From: Triglochin maritima
Lineage: Eukaryota; Streptophyta; Magnoliopsida; Alismatales; Juncaginaceae
DNA: 64,000 nucleotides
Assembly: GCA_963682175.1 (NCBI GenBank)
Contig: OY821777.1
Span: 14,528,001-14,592,000 of the forward strand
Reading direction: 5' to 3'
Shown piece after piece: positions 35,880-46,863 of the stretch (positions are counted from its first letter, which is position 1; each line of letters opens with the position of its first letter). The translations under genes were made by a program, and so were the position numbers. The notes under the pieces were generated by a model that did no database searches, was not told the origin of the DNA, and saw nothing but the letters and a program-made list of their open reading frames with translations.

Positions 35880-36620
35880 AAACGTTTATGTCCTTTAAAT
35901 CCATGTATACAAAGGTGGAGTGTAATTTCACATAGATACAAAGGTAAATCGATGTAGATGATAAAGTAAATCCATTTGGTGGAATCCATGTATATGTAAG
36001 GGTAATTTCATGCATACTATGGTAATTTAACACCTATAAAATGGTAATTCCATATATATATATATATGTATATATATATATGTATATATGTATATGTATA
36101 TATATATGTATGTATATATGTATATATATGTATATGTATATATATGTATATGTATATATATGTATATGTATATATATGTATATGTATATGTATATATATA
36201 TATGTAAGAGTAATTCGATCTATAAGAGTAATCCTCCGTAGAGAGTTATTTCACATAGATACAAAGGTAAATCGATATAGATGATATTTGGTGGAATCAT
36301 CATTAAGAACCATTGCAGGTTCCATGCATACTAGGGTAATTGAACACATATAAAAGGGTAATTCCATGTATATGTAGGGGTAATTCGATCTATAAGAGTA
36401 ATCAATGTATATGTAAGGGTAATCTATAAGAGTAATCCACCGTGAAGTGTAATTTCACATAGATACAAAGGTAAATCGATGTAGATGATATGGTAAATCT
36501 ATTTGGTGGAATCATCATTAAGAACCCTTACAAGTTTCATGCATACTAGGGTAATTTAGCACATATTAAATGAGTAATTCCATGTTAATGTATGAGTAAT
36601 TCTATCTATAAAACCTTACA
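35880..36620. repeat. Three degenerate tandem repeats (about 204 bp unit)
   Basis: The phrase ATTTCACATAGATACAAAGG, then TAAATCGATGTAGATGAT recurs near 35927, 36250 and 36454. It is accompanied by TTTGGTGGAATC, CATGCATACTAGGGTAATT and TCTATAAGAGTAATCC. Copies two and three are about 204 bp apart; the first interval is longer because a microsatellite has expanded in it. There is no coding frame across the units. Confidence 0.75.
36050..36205. repeat. Compound TA/TG microsatellite
   Basis: About 155 bp of interrupted (TATATG)n and (TA)n lie inside the first tandem unit. Open frames predicted here (rich in Tyr/Ile/Cys/Met) are artefacts of the repeat. Confidence 0.95.
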
Positions 36621-37920
36621 TGATGAATACATGTTGTAGCATACACCAATTATGGAATCCTGAGATAGAGCATGAAACCAAATATACTAAATTGTTAATC
36701 AACATGAACAATGTTAGGGGTCTATGAGTATGTGTCATTCTAATTTTTTTTTGTATTTATAATAAAAAAATGCAATGTTGATATAACTTAAGATATGTAT
36801 AATTCTCTAGAGGTAGAAACAAGTTCACTCTTTAGAAAAATTACTTGAAATGAAATATGTAACATGTGTTAAGTCTAAATGATTTACCAAATGATACTTC
36901 CAAGCAGTTTATAGAACCAATGGTTGATTACTACGTTTTTTGAAGTTCTACGCATATTTGAAGGTTTATTGTAAAACCGAACATGTCAGGCTAGGTCGGT
37001 GAAAAAACAACCGCAAGCACAATAAATGTGATATTACTAAGTTATGTGAGCACTATCAGGTTTGTCATTATTAATAGGAACCATTTGACATGTATATGCT
37101 TCAAACAAAACAATTTGGAAATTTTGTCTTCAATATCTTTATCTTCAGTATCTAACAAGTAGGTTGTGATGGTGCATGAGCATTAGATCATTGAGGTAAG
37201 TGTTTTTTATGTTGCGTGATTTCAACATTACATCTGGGAAAAGAGCATGGTTCTTGGTTGGATGTGTCTTTATTGACATGATACATATTTGGTTTTAACG
37301 TTAAAACATCATCCCACAATTTCATTAAGAAATTTCGCAGTGAAGTGTGTTGCCCCACCGATTGGAGATGACACAATGTATATATTTCCGCGGACTTTAA
37401 GTCGTTATTTTTTCTTGTTGCCTTGTATGTTTCAGTTTAGTTCTTCTTCACTTGTTACATAATGTCTTATGGAATTACCCATATATATATATTTCAAAAT
37501 ACCATGTGTATTATGTATAAGTGTAAACAATGATAACACATATTTGTGTTCCCACATAAATTATTGCACTGGTTATATATTTTAATTGCGGTATACAAAT
37601 TTCAAAATTTGAACCGGTTGAGGACGTGGAAGTAATCCATGTGATGCCTACTTGGTATTCCAGCTCAACCATGCGTGAGTTGTGCGTGTGAATGATGGTA
37701 GAAGACAACTTTTCCTTTTATAATATAACCAACTGATACAGGTATGCCCGGATATTACGTTTTTAACTTATAATGTATGAAAATTTTGAAATTAAGAATT
37801 TAGATAGGAATACAAATCAAATATTATCATTCATATTCTTTATTTCTAGTATTACTATGTCCATTAACACACGTAAACGATTTAGATTTATATATTTAGT
37901 GACTAACTTACTAAACATAT
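36621..37920. other. AT-rich intergenic stretch, nothing recognised
   Basis: About 1.3 kb with no convincing ORF, RNA gene or identifiable transposon ends. Small open frames occur but lack similarity that I can recognise. Confidence 0.45.
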
Positions 37921-37923
37921 ATA

Positions 37924-39192
37924 ACGGGGCCATCCCCCGCGGATGACCACCGACGACCGCGGATAACCCGGTCATCCGCGGTCGTCGCCCTCCCCGACCT
38001 GGTCGGTCGACCAACCTTGTCGACGACCGGGTTGTGCCATTTGGCACAATCCGGGTGGGCACAACCTGGTTGGGCAGGTTTTATTATTATTTTTGATTAT
38101 TTTTTGTTTTGGTATTTGTTTTAAAGGTTTACGGGTTTATATTTTGATAAATAATAAGGGGTTATGGTTGATTATATTTTGATAACTTTATAATTGAAGT
38201 ACGAAAATATACTGAAATACACCAACTTATCTGAAATAGGAAATATTTTACTAAATTTAAAGTAGAACTAAACAACAACCAGACTAAAATAACAACTTAA
38301 ACTGAAAATAGAGAAGATAGGTCATAAACTGAAAATAGGGAAGATATGTCATAAACTTAAAAAAATAAAACGACAGAGTTCTACTTAAATATTTCGTCAC
38401 TGATCATTTTCAGGTTAATTTCATCATTCGGGGTCAGGATGCTAAGTTTCTTGGCCTTCATAAACGAAATATAAAGGTCGTACTTTATAGAAGCCCGACG
38501 AGTTTCTTCTTTCTCCCTCTCCAACACTCTTTTCTCTCGGCGAAGTGCAATTTCATCCCGTTTAACAGAGGCCGCAACCTGAAGAGAGCTGGAAGCGGGG
38601 GTCGTTTTCGACCACGTCTGGATCCTCCGTCATCGTTTTCTCTTTCATTTTACTTTTCTTTACACCCGCATGATGTGGTGCTTGGAGTGACAAATTCTGG
38701 GGTCGATGATGGATTAGGAGAGCCTAATAAAATTTATTCTCACGAGTTTGTGCGACCCCTTTTCCCGGACGAACCGGTGGATGAGAGGGGTAAGACTACT
38801 TTGAAAATTATCCTCACGTGTCACCCAGGGCATGAGGACCGTAGACCGCCACTTCGGGTACTCTTTGAGCATCAACCAGGTCAGGTAGTGCGTGGAAGTC
38901 ATCTCGTAAGTGCGCTCATAAATCACGTGAGGATTGTGTGTTAAATAAATAAAGTATATGCAATTTGGAAATAAATAGATTATTAATGTTTTTGGTAAAT
39001 ATAAATGATTTTGAAATATAATAAAAGTTGAGAATAAAATTAATGATGTAGATGAAATAAAGTGGGATGACGTAAGTCATGGTTAATAGGTAAATAGTGA
39101 TGGAGAAATATGAGATTAGTCTTGATGACTTAGCAAGGAAACAAAAAAGAAAAAGAAAAAGAAAGTATGATCGTCGGATGACCTAAGTCACT
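37924..39192 (-). mobile_element. PIF/Harbinger-like element relic with ORF1 (MYB/NAM-associated type)
   Basis: On the minus strand, 38926-38714 reads EMTSTHYLTWLMLKEYPKWR, like the FTHYHCWLVLKDYPKW motif of plant Harbinger-associated ORF1 proteins. After a gap or frame change, about 38610-38400 reads SSLQVAASVKRDEIALRREK, then EREKEETRRASIKYDLYISF, matching the coiled C-terminal part (NAM-associated domain). The left end begins GGGGCCATCC with a GC-rich inverted-repeat block (37924-38060); the right end is GGATGACC followed by TAA (about 39175-39187). GGCCATCC/GGTCATCC could be the degenerate termini. No DDE transposase is present. The right end is only about 110 bp from the ORC5 start codon. 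Confidence 0.5.
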
Positions 39193-39301
39193 GCTCTTAT
39201 GTCCAAACATATACGATCAGAACAACTTCCGCTCGATATCGACTATTATCCGCTTTCCACTCCAATACCCGAGTCCTCCCTCCATGCCCCCCTAAACCCC
39301 A

Positions 39302-41320
39302 ATGGCCACCGAACCCCAAACCCCGAAGCGAACCACCCGTTCCACAGCCGCCGCGGCGACCACTCCTCAACCCAAACCCCCCATCATCTCCCCTCTCTCC
39401 ATCCCCACCCGAACCCCCCAACTCCAGACCCTCCTAACCCTCCTGGGCCCACCGACCTCCCCATCCCCACCCCTCCTCCTCCACGGCGGCCCTTCCACGG
39501 GCAAAACCCACACCCTGCTCCACCTCCTCCGGCACCTCGCCCGCCCCTTCGCCTACGCCTCCCTCCGCTCCCACCCCTCGCCTTCCTCCCTCTTCCGCTC
39601 CCTCCTCTCCCAGCTTTCCCCTCACCCCCCTCCGTCCTCCCTCAAACCATCCGAGTTCGTCTCCCACCTCCGATCCGCGCTCGCCTCCGGGGACGGCACC
39701 GTCTACTTGGTGTTTGATAATGTGGAGCTTGTTTCGGGGTCGGGGAAGTTGGCTGGGATTGTGAGCTTGTTGTTTAGGTTGGGTGACGTTGTCAGGATGC
39801 CGAGGTTGGGATTGATTTATGTTAGTCGTGTTGGTCCTGAGGTTTACTATGGGAATGCCGGTTCGGTTGAGCCGGTTTCTGTGTTTTTCCCGGATTATAC
39901 CGAGGAGGAGGTGTGCCGGATTCTTGTCGCCGGACGGGATAATGTGGAGCTATACTCGTCGTTTCTTAAGTGAGTTTTGGTTTTTCTTTTCCCTTTTCGC
40001 TCGTGAGTGTATTTATTTATTTTGGTCAACTAGTGTGGATGTGTGATGTTTTTACCTGCTATGCAATCTTAGCGTTTAGCGGTTGACGATGCATGTAAGT
40101 AAACCGAGGGACTATTTGGAACCACATTTTGGTAATCAGATTTCCTAAAATATGATCAAATCTCATAATCCGTTCCCGAATGTACCCCTAGCTTAGTGTG
40201 AAAATTTTATATTTTAGATGTCAACTGCGAACCACGCTTGGTTCTTGATTTCCTATAGTCAAAATCTGATTATTCAAAATGTGGTTCTACACAGATCCTA
40301 AGTATGACGGTATTGGTATTGGAAAGTGGTTTTATTGTGTTTTTTTGTTGTTGTGTGAATTCAGGGTGGCTCTGAAAGCTTTCTTTAGAGTCACGAGACG
40401 GATCGATGAGTTGTCGGTTGCTTTGGAGCCGTTGTTTGAGAAGTACTGTGAGTCGTTGTCTGATCTGAGCGTTGTCCCGGATGAAGCCTTAAAGAGAAGG
40501 CTTTTCGATAAAGTTCAGCCGCATATTGTGTCTTCTTTGAATGAGACATTCATTGTCGCGTCTAGGTTTCCCAAAGACGTTGGAAATGGCGAATGTAATT
40601 CTAGAAAGAGGAAGGTGAGGAAGCTGGGTTGGGAGGAGGGTGCTGAGGACCTTGATTTTCATATGTCGGTGTCTGCCAAGTACCTGCTTATTTCTGCATT
40701 CCTTGCTTCGAGGAACCCAGCAACCCTTGATGCTGCCATGTTTGATTCCATGGGAGGGCAAAGCAACCAAAAGCGCAAGAGAAAGTAGGCCAATTTGTAT
40801 TATATGTTGTCTAAATATTTTTTGTACTTAATATGGTGCTTCTGTATTAGGAGTTCCGAGGCATCCATTCAACAGAAAGAGGAGAAGGCAAATGAAATGC
40901 TCATGAAAGGACCTGGAAGTTTCTCCTTGGAACGGCTGCTGGTTTTATTTGAGTGCATTACATCTGTGTCGGATGGCAGACTCGATGATGATGAACTTGC
41001 ATTAAAGGATGATTCTGGGTACCATGATGTTGAAGCTACACTGATGTCTGATGTCCTGCTGCAGCTATCTACTCTTTGCAATGCTAATTGCATTAGTAAA
41101 GGTTCAAGCTTGCCTTTGGACTGCTCAACCAGATATAGATCAAGGATTGATGAAGACTTGGCTCTAAAGGTAATCTGTTCTATTTTTGTTTTAGATCATG
41201 GATGACTGTTGAATCTCCTATAGATTTCCGTTTCTATTATGATGACTGTGACTGGATTATGACTTATAGGTTGCGAGGAGTGTAAGGTTTCCTTTGTCCA
41301 AGTACCTGTATAGATGTTGA
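39302..41320 (+). CDS. ORC5: Origin recognition complex subunit 5
   Basis: Four exons join in frame: 39302-39969, 40365-40784, 40851-41169 and 41270-41320, giving 485 residues. ORC5 is an AAA+ type subunit of the six-protein complex that marks replication origins in the nucleus and loads the MCM helicase. The sequence shows a Walker A motif GGPSTGKT (residues 62-69), a Walker B-like VYLVFDNVE (134-142), the sensor-region phrase LGLIYVSRVGP and the Orc5 C-terminal winged-helix region, with FSLERLLVLFECI and the family ending ARSVRFPLSKYLYR. The N-terminus (TPKRTTRSTAAAA) is short, basic and probably disordered. The first 400 bases of exon 1 are unusually C-rich, which opens a second long overlapping frame that I regard as a shadow. 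The start is the first ATG and gives a normal family length. The gene converges with the CYP81 relic. Confidence 0.93.
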
Positions 41321-42527
41321 TCTGTTCATGTGTGAAGGGTCTATTGGGAGCATGCCCGTGGATCAAATTGGTAAGAAATGTTGAAGCTTCTTCATTCGTG
41401 ACATATAGGTTTCTTGTTCTTCTTTCTTCTGTTTCAACAATTTGTGTTGGTTTGTTTGTCAACACTAAGATGCACATTGATGTTGATACAAATTATATGC
41501 CTACAAGTTTATTACCCGAAGTGTGTATTTGGAGATTTTTACCTAAACAGTCTGCAACATTGTGTTTGGTATCATTACATAAATTTTAAAGAGGTTCTTT
41601 TGTATTTGTGATGGACTGATAGTGACATCAAATGTCAAAATGTCTATTTCTAAAGGTGGTTTTGCTAACTTAAACAGTGTTTCATAGTTATGTTAAAATA
41701 AGAATGAGTAGCATAGGGTGAAGGGAGGCTGCTTGTTGTTCACAATAGACAACAGATCACAATTAAGTTGTTTGAAGTGAAGTGGACATAGATTGTCTGG
41801 GTTCGAAGAAGTAACAATAAACAGTTGGAACAAAAAATGATAAAAATGACTAATGAGGGTCAACCGGTTAGAGAAGAAATAAAATAACTGTAGTATGGTC
41901 TCCTCTTCCTTTAATTTTCTGGAAGAAATCCAAATGGCAAACATATTATCTTGAAAACAAAACACAGTTGATACATATCTACCTTTTGGATTAGGTAAAA
42001 CTAAAAACAATGATATTGAGATTTCATGCTATTTTTCGTGAAAACTTGCTAATTGTATAAGTCCTCTGTGCTTTCCGTGTATGTCCCAAGTCTTAACATT
42101 GTTGAGCCTCAAAAGGTCGGCTACTTCTATTTAGGTAACTGGTAACATGTTTGTAGATAAATGTAACAATTTTTTGCCTTTTCTGGTAATGAGGATATAA
42201 ATAACATTTTATTTTCCAACTACATCCATTAACACAGAAACAACAAACTCTAGTTAAAAAAGAAATAGATTTTAATCTCTTACATAGATACTTTTTACCA
42301 AGACGCCAATAATACCCAGGTATGTGCTTCGTGCTGATGTCTCTAATTGATCTTTTTTAGTTCTCATTTATGTTTGTCCTTCAATTGTAATGTCTTAAAT
42401 CTTGACATTGCTGCTCAGTTTTATGACCCTCTTTCAGTTGCATTTGTTCACTTGCCAAGAAATATGTGGTGATGCAGGGACAGTTAGACATACATGATAT
42501 AAATTCGTGACATCAATATGTTTGGGT
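41321..42527. other. Intergenic region between convergent ORC5 and CYP81 relic
   Basis: It would contain the ORC5 3' untranslated region. It is AT-rich. Small open frames occur on both strands without recognisable similarity, and no transposon ends were found. Confidence 0.45.
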
Positions 42528-43318
42528 TCACATTTCCTTCTCGCAGCTGCTCAAGCATGAGATTATACTTGTGTAAGGTCTATACATCACCACCAAAGGA
42601 TTAGCCTTGTGCAAGGCAAGTCCAATTTCCTCCTCCATGCAGACCTTTTCTCCACTGACTTCCCACTCGAAACATTGAACTAAAGCTCCCAAAGCCAATT
42701 CTATCGTCCGCCGAGCCATGCCTTCCCCAGGACACCTTCTTCTCCCTGAGCCGAAAGGTATCATCGTGAACGGTTTCACTGCTTTTCCGTTAAGAAACCT
42801 GTCTGGACAAAACTGCTCTGGTTGATCCCACACCTTTGGGTCCCTTTGCATGGCCCAGACATTAACCAATAACATAGTTCCATTTGGCACATCAATGCCA
42901 GAGATAGTTACGTCTTGTGAGGACTCGTGGGGTAGGACTAGTGGAGCCCCTGGATAGAGCGTAAGGGTCTCGGAGACAACAGCCCGGAGGTAAGGGAGGT
43001 TAGGGAGGTCAAGTTCTGTTATGAGGTTGTTTCCTTTCACATTGGCGTCAATCTCAGCTCTCGTCAAGGCCATCGCTTGGGGATTGTTGAGGAGGGACAT
43101 GGCCCATTCTATCGTTCCTGCAGATGTGTCTGTTCCCGCGGAGAGTAAGTCCTGTAAACGGTAATGTGGTGTGTGAGGTTCTATGCTTCAAGTTTTGCTG
43201 CATTCTGGCATAGTGGGATACACAATTCTAGTTATATTCTATGTCAATCTTGAGATATGCCTCAATATAATGATTTTTCATTTGATATGCCCACTATTGT
43301 GGTTATTTTGAGTTCATG

Positions 43319-43905
43319 GAGGACTGAATCCGTTCATTGTAGATCCATAAACCATGTCCTTAAAAGTCGAGGCTATAGTTTGAAGCTAATGCTAAAGTCA
43401 GAAAATTTTAATTAAAGTAAAGGCCATTGAAGCATTGGTTTGGCGACGGTGAAGTATTTTTTGATGCATAGGTAAAACGTTTGAGTACCTTTGCTATTTC
43501 TGTTAAATCCAGTGGTCATATCTTTCTCAAGGGTGAAACCTGAATTATTGATCTTAAAGTACTGTATTTTAAATAGCCACTAGGATTAGCAAATACATGA
43601 TAACAGATGACTTGGAATTTTTTATTAATTTGCAGGGTATTGTGGACATTATAAAAATGAATCAAAACATGGAGGACTGGATCGGTTAAGTGTAGATCCA
43701 TAAACCATGTCCTTAAAAGTCAAAGCTAAAGTCGCTAGAAAATTTTAACTAAAGTTAAGGCTAGTGAAGCATTGGACATTGGTTTGGCGAAGGTGAAGTA
43801 TTTTTAAAGCATAGGTAAAACGTTTGATTACCTTTGTTATTTCTGTTAAATCCATTGGTCATATCTTTCTGAAGGGTGAAACCTGAATTATTGATCTTAA
43901 TTTAC
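43319..43905. repeat. Direct duplication (about 350-bp offset) inside the CYP81 relic
   Basis: The phrases GTAGATCCATAAACCATGTC, then CTTAAAAGTC, and TGGTCATATCTTTCT, then AAGGGTGAAACCTGAATTATTG, occur in the same order at 43340-43560 and 43690-43900. This shows a tandem duplication of roughly 350 bp with modest divergence. It lies in former intron sequence upstream of the second exon. Confidence 0.75.
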
Positions 43906-44079
43906 CTCATCGTACTTTTCCACCGTAGAACTTGCAAATAAATAACTTCACTATCGTGGGGACATGTGATTACTGGTTGGCGTGATTCCTGACGGAGATG
44001 ACTACCAAATCGAATGAGTAGATAAGGTCTCGGTCAATTTCTTACCCCTAGCAAGACATGAATAACATCGTTGGTGTAA

Positions 44080-44900
44080 GGGTACCATTAACTCCAACCT
44101 TATTTTTTCCTCCAATCCAGTTTTTCTCTCGACCACGTCAGTAAAAAATACTATGCAACCCACCTCCCAACCCAACCCATTTTTCACTTCTTAACCCCAA
44201 CCTCACTTTCAACACTCTCTCTCATCCACATAAATTTTTTTACCTCATTTTCTATTTCATCACAAAAAACTACTAAATAATTTATTTCTACAGTAACTTA
44301 ATCTAATTAAATTATGCTAATTACCAAAAAAATTCAAAAAAGTAGATTTAATAATGACCACTCAAACAGGTCGGTCCGGGGTCTCGCTCACCGGTGAGCG
44401 AGCGACGTTCCACCTCGCCGGTGAGGTGGTGGGGGTGGCAAGGGGGCGAAGATTTTTTATTTTTGAGATTTTTATTAGTAATCTTTGCCGATTTTTTGGG
44501 TTACTAATGCGTTTTTAGGTGAACCTGAGTAAATTCATGTGTTCTATTTTACTAGGTAATTTTCTTTAATTACTTATTTATTTTTACTAATTTTGATTAA
44601 TTATTTATATTTATTTTACTAATTTTCATTAATTATTTTCGTTTATTTTAATTTTCAGAAATTAATTCTAATTATATAAAAACATATACATATCAATTAA
44701 ATATTATTTAACAAATAAAAAAAATCTAATTTTTAATCTTTATTTAAAATAAATAAAAAAAAATTGGGCCAACCGGGGTCGGAACCCAGGTCGGGTCGTC
44801 GACCCAGGTCGCGACCCGACCTGGGCCGCCCCCCATTAAGGGGCCTGGGGTCGGGTCGAAACCCAACCCGACCCCAAAAGTCCATCCGTTAAGGATGGCC
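44080..44900. mobile_element. Probable PIF/Harbinger-like non-autonomous element
   Basis: A 3-bp TAA lies on each side (44077-44079 and 44901-44903), as expected for Harbinger/Tourist insertions. The left end is GGGTACCATTAAC and the reverse complement of the right end is GGCCATCCTTAAC, 9 of 13 identical. The interior is half AT-rich and half GC-rich, including a perfect 20-bp palindrome CTCGCTCACCGGTGAGCGAG (about 44383-44402) and inverted GGTCGGGTCG/CGACCCGACC blocks (44785-44875). No coding frame is present. It directly interrupts the CYP81 reading after VLTLLDS. The termini are weak, so the class assignment is tentative. Confidence 0.45.
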
Positions 44901-45272
44901 TAATATTCCAACTTACTATCCAGCAAAGTCAACACGACATCTACTATATTCTCCTTCCTTCCCTCAAGTTGTCTTGTCCGCCGGCGACGTGCTTCGATCA
45001 TCTGCTCTAGGAACTTACGTCGTCGTTCCTTCAACTCCACCGCCTTCTTCTCGAATCCCCCAATGCCTACCCACCACAGAATTCGCCCCTGCGATTTTCA
45101 CCGTGTTCTCAATGATCTCTTGGAATTCCTTGATGTCCTCCTTCAAACACCTAACAAAAATCATAAATGCTATTAACGCATATGCAAAATTGAGGCGTTG
45201 CGGTTGTTACATTTTTCCTGCCGTTGTTCTCGTCACAACGTTCAATTAAAACTAACTCGTACATCATGGGCC

Positions 45273-45710
45273 TAGGGCTGTTCGTGGGGCGGGTTTGACC
45301 CGCCAACCCGCCCCGCCCGCCCCGCCCCGCGTAGGGCGGGTTGCGGTTGAAAATTTTCCTACCCGTGACCCGTTAACCCGCCACCCGTAACCCGCGGGAC
45401 TAAACGGGGCGGGTTGCGGTTAATGTGTTACCAACCCGTTAACCCGTTTACCCGTTACAAATATAATTATTAAAAAAACATATTTATGTATTAAATTTTT
45501 CGTTATTTCATTAAACTTCTAACATTTCTTCTAAAATTAAAATTTTCCTACCCGTGACCCGTTAACCCGCCACCCGTTAACCCGCCAGACTAAACGGGGC
45601 GGGTAGCGGCCCAATATTTTTTACCCGCCCCCCGCCCCGTTTGCCCGCCTGACTTTGGTGGGGCGGGTAGCGGGCGGAGCCAAACCCGCCCCACCCCGTT
45701 TGCAACTCTA
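45273..45710. mobile_element. Non-autonomous hAT element with 8-bp target duplication
   Basis: A 438-bp GC-rich element (repeats of ACCCGCCCC and AACCCGTTAACCCG) is flanked by a perfect 8-bp duplication CATGGGCC (45265-45272 and 45711-45718). Its ends are TAGGGCTGTTCGTGGGGCGG and, reversed, TAGAGTTGCAAACGGGGTGG, similar to known plant hAT termini of the TAGGGTTGCAAACGGG type. It is inserted inside the first exon of the CYP81 relic. The target duplication is a direct observation. Confidence 0.85.
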
Positions 45711-46238
45711 CATGGGCCTCATCTCCGCCTTTTCCCAAGTCGAGGTGTTGTCCCGACTCCCCGTCATAATCCTTGGCTAAATGTGTCACGAGGACCCGGA
45801 CCTCATCCGCTCGGACGACCGAGAAGGCTTCAAGGCGCGAAAAAATCTCGAGGGAGGTCACACAGCGGAGGTTGCGCCAGTGTTCGCTATAGCCAGAGGT
45901 GACAAGGCTAGTGTAGTCATAAGCAAGAATTCTACCGACTACCAAGCGAGGGTGATTGGCAAAAACGATATCGTGGGTCGTTATGCACTCCTCGGCTGCA
46001 TCCGAGTACGATACTACGAGAGCACGACAAGCGCCAAGGCGGAGGAGGAGGACCGGGCCGTAGGCTCGTTAAGGAACGGTGGATGGGGAGTTTGACGTGG
46101 TGGAGGTGACCAATAATTGGGAGGGAAGGTGGGCATGATGGTTGTCTTCTGGTGGTGTGTTTGAGGAAAGAGGAGGAGAGTAGTGATGGCGATGAGAAAT
46201 AGGATCGTGTAGTAGTAGATGGTGGTTGGATTGTCCAT

Positions 46239-46863
46239 TGTTGGTTTGGACTTTGGAACATGATGTCAGTTGCAATTTATAAGCAGGCTTGCTGTTTCGG
46301 TGGAGAGGTTTTACATGTACAGCAGTTTGCTGTTAGTGATATTTGAGTTTTTTTCTTTCTTTCCCATTACTAGTGATAATTGAGCTTACTTCATCAATGA
46401 AGTTAAATATGGATGAATATTTTAGTTATAAAGCAAAGTAGCAAACATATTACGTGATAAATATGAAGCCTAAAAAAAGTGTGTTATATACGGAGTTATT
46501 TTCCCAAAATCCTGAAAATCCAATTCGGACTAGATTAACTGATTCGATCTATTTTGGCAAACAGGAAGAGAACGCTAAAAACTTTGATCCAAGGAATGAC
46601 TTGTAATTTTGCTATTTGTTCAAGGCACTTCAATCAACTCAGAATTTAAAATTTTATACCATATAAAATGGTTTGAAATATGTTCATTTCCATTTTGTCA
46701 AAGATTATGTTGTTTTTTGGCATTTGAAGCATTATAAACTAAATCAACGATTATTTAAATGAATCTATTGTGAAGTTGCAGATGATTAACTGCTTTGTGT
46801 ATTATTGAGTTAATTGGAAACAATCTTATTGTTTTACAGTGACAGAGTTACGTACACCCGACC
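46239..46863. other. Upstream region of the CYP81 relic
   Basis: AT-rich flank of the minus-strand P450 relic. It contains no recognised gene. A copy of the second target duplication CACCCGACC marks its right end (46855-46863). Confidence 0.4.

Larger units (their letters stand above)
42528..46238 (-). pseudogene. Cytochrome P450 of the CYP81 type, disrupted
   Basis: The second exon (43151-42528) is open: DLLSAGTDTSAGTIEWAMSL (I-helix oxygen-binding AGTDTS), PHESSQDVTISGIDVPNGT, PDRF and the haem-binding FGSGRRRCPGEG, with the CYP81-like ending LHKANPLVVMYRP. The K-helix reads ETLTLYP, so the invariant Arg of ExxR is Thr. The first exon starts MDNPTTIYYYTILFLI (46238) but then changes frame near PTFPPN/SLPIIGHL (about 46130) and again before YGPVLLLRLGACRALVVS (about 46055). 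It is split by a hAT-like element (45273-45710), resumes as MMYELVL and ENTVKIAGANS, lacks the next residues, continues KAVELKERRRKFLEQMIEAR to VLTLLDS near 44910, and is then cut by another element. Family members are ER-bound monooxygenases of secondary metabolism. This copy cannot make an active enzyme. Confidence 0.88.

Noticed and set aside
36041..36284. Two Tyr/Ile/Cys-rich open frames.
   Set aside because: They are translations of the TA/TG microsatellite.
39199..39717. Proline-rich 172-codon frame.
   Set aside because: It overlaps the recognisable ORC5 exon 1 in another frame; composition explains it.
45781..46095. Plus-strand open frame of 104 codons.
   Set aside because: It is antisense to the CYP81 exon 1 relic, which has clear family similarity on the minus strand.
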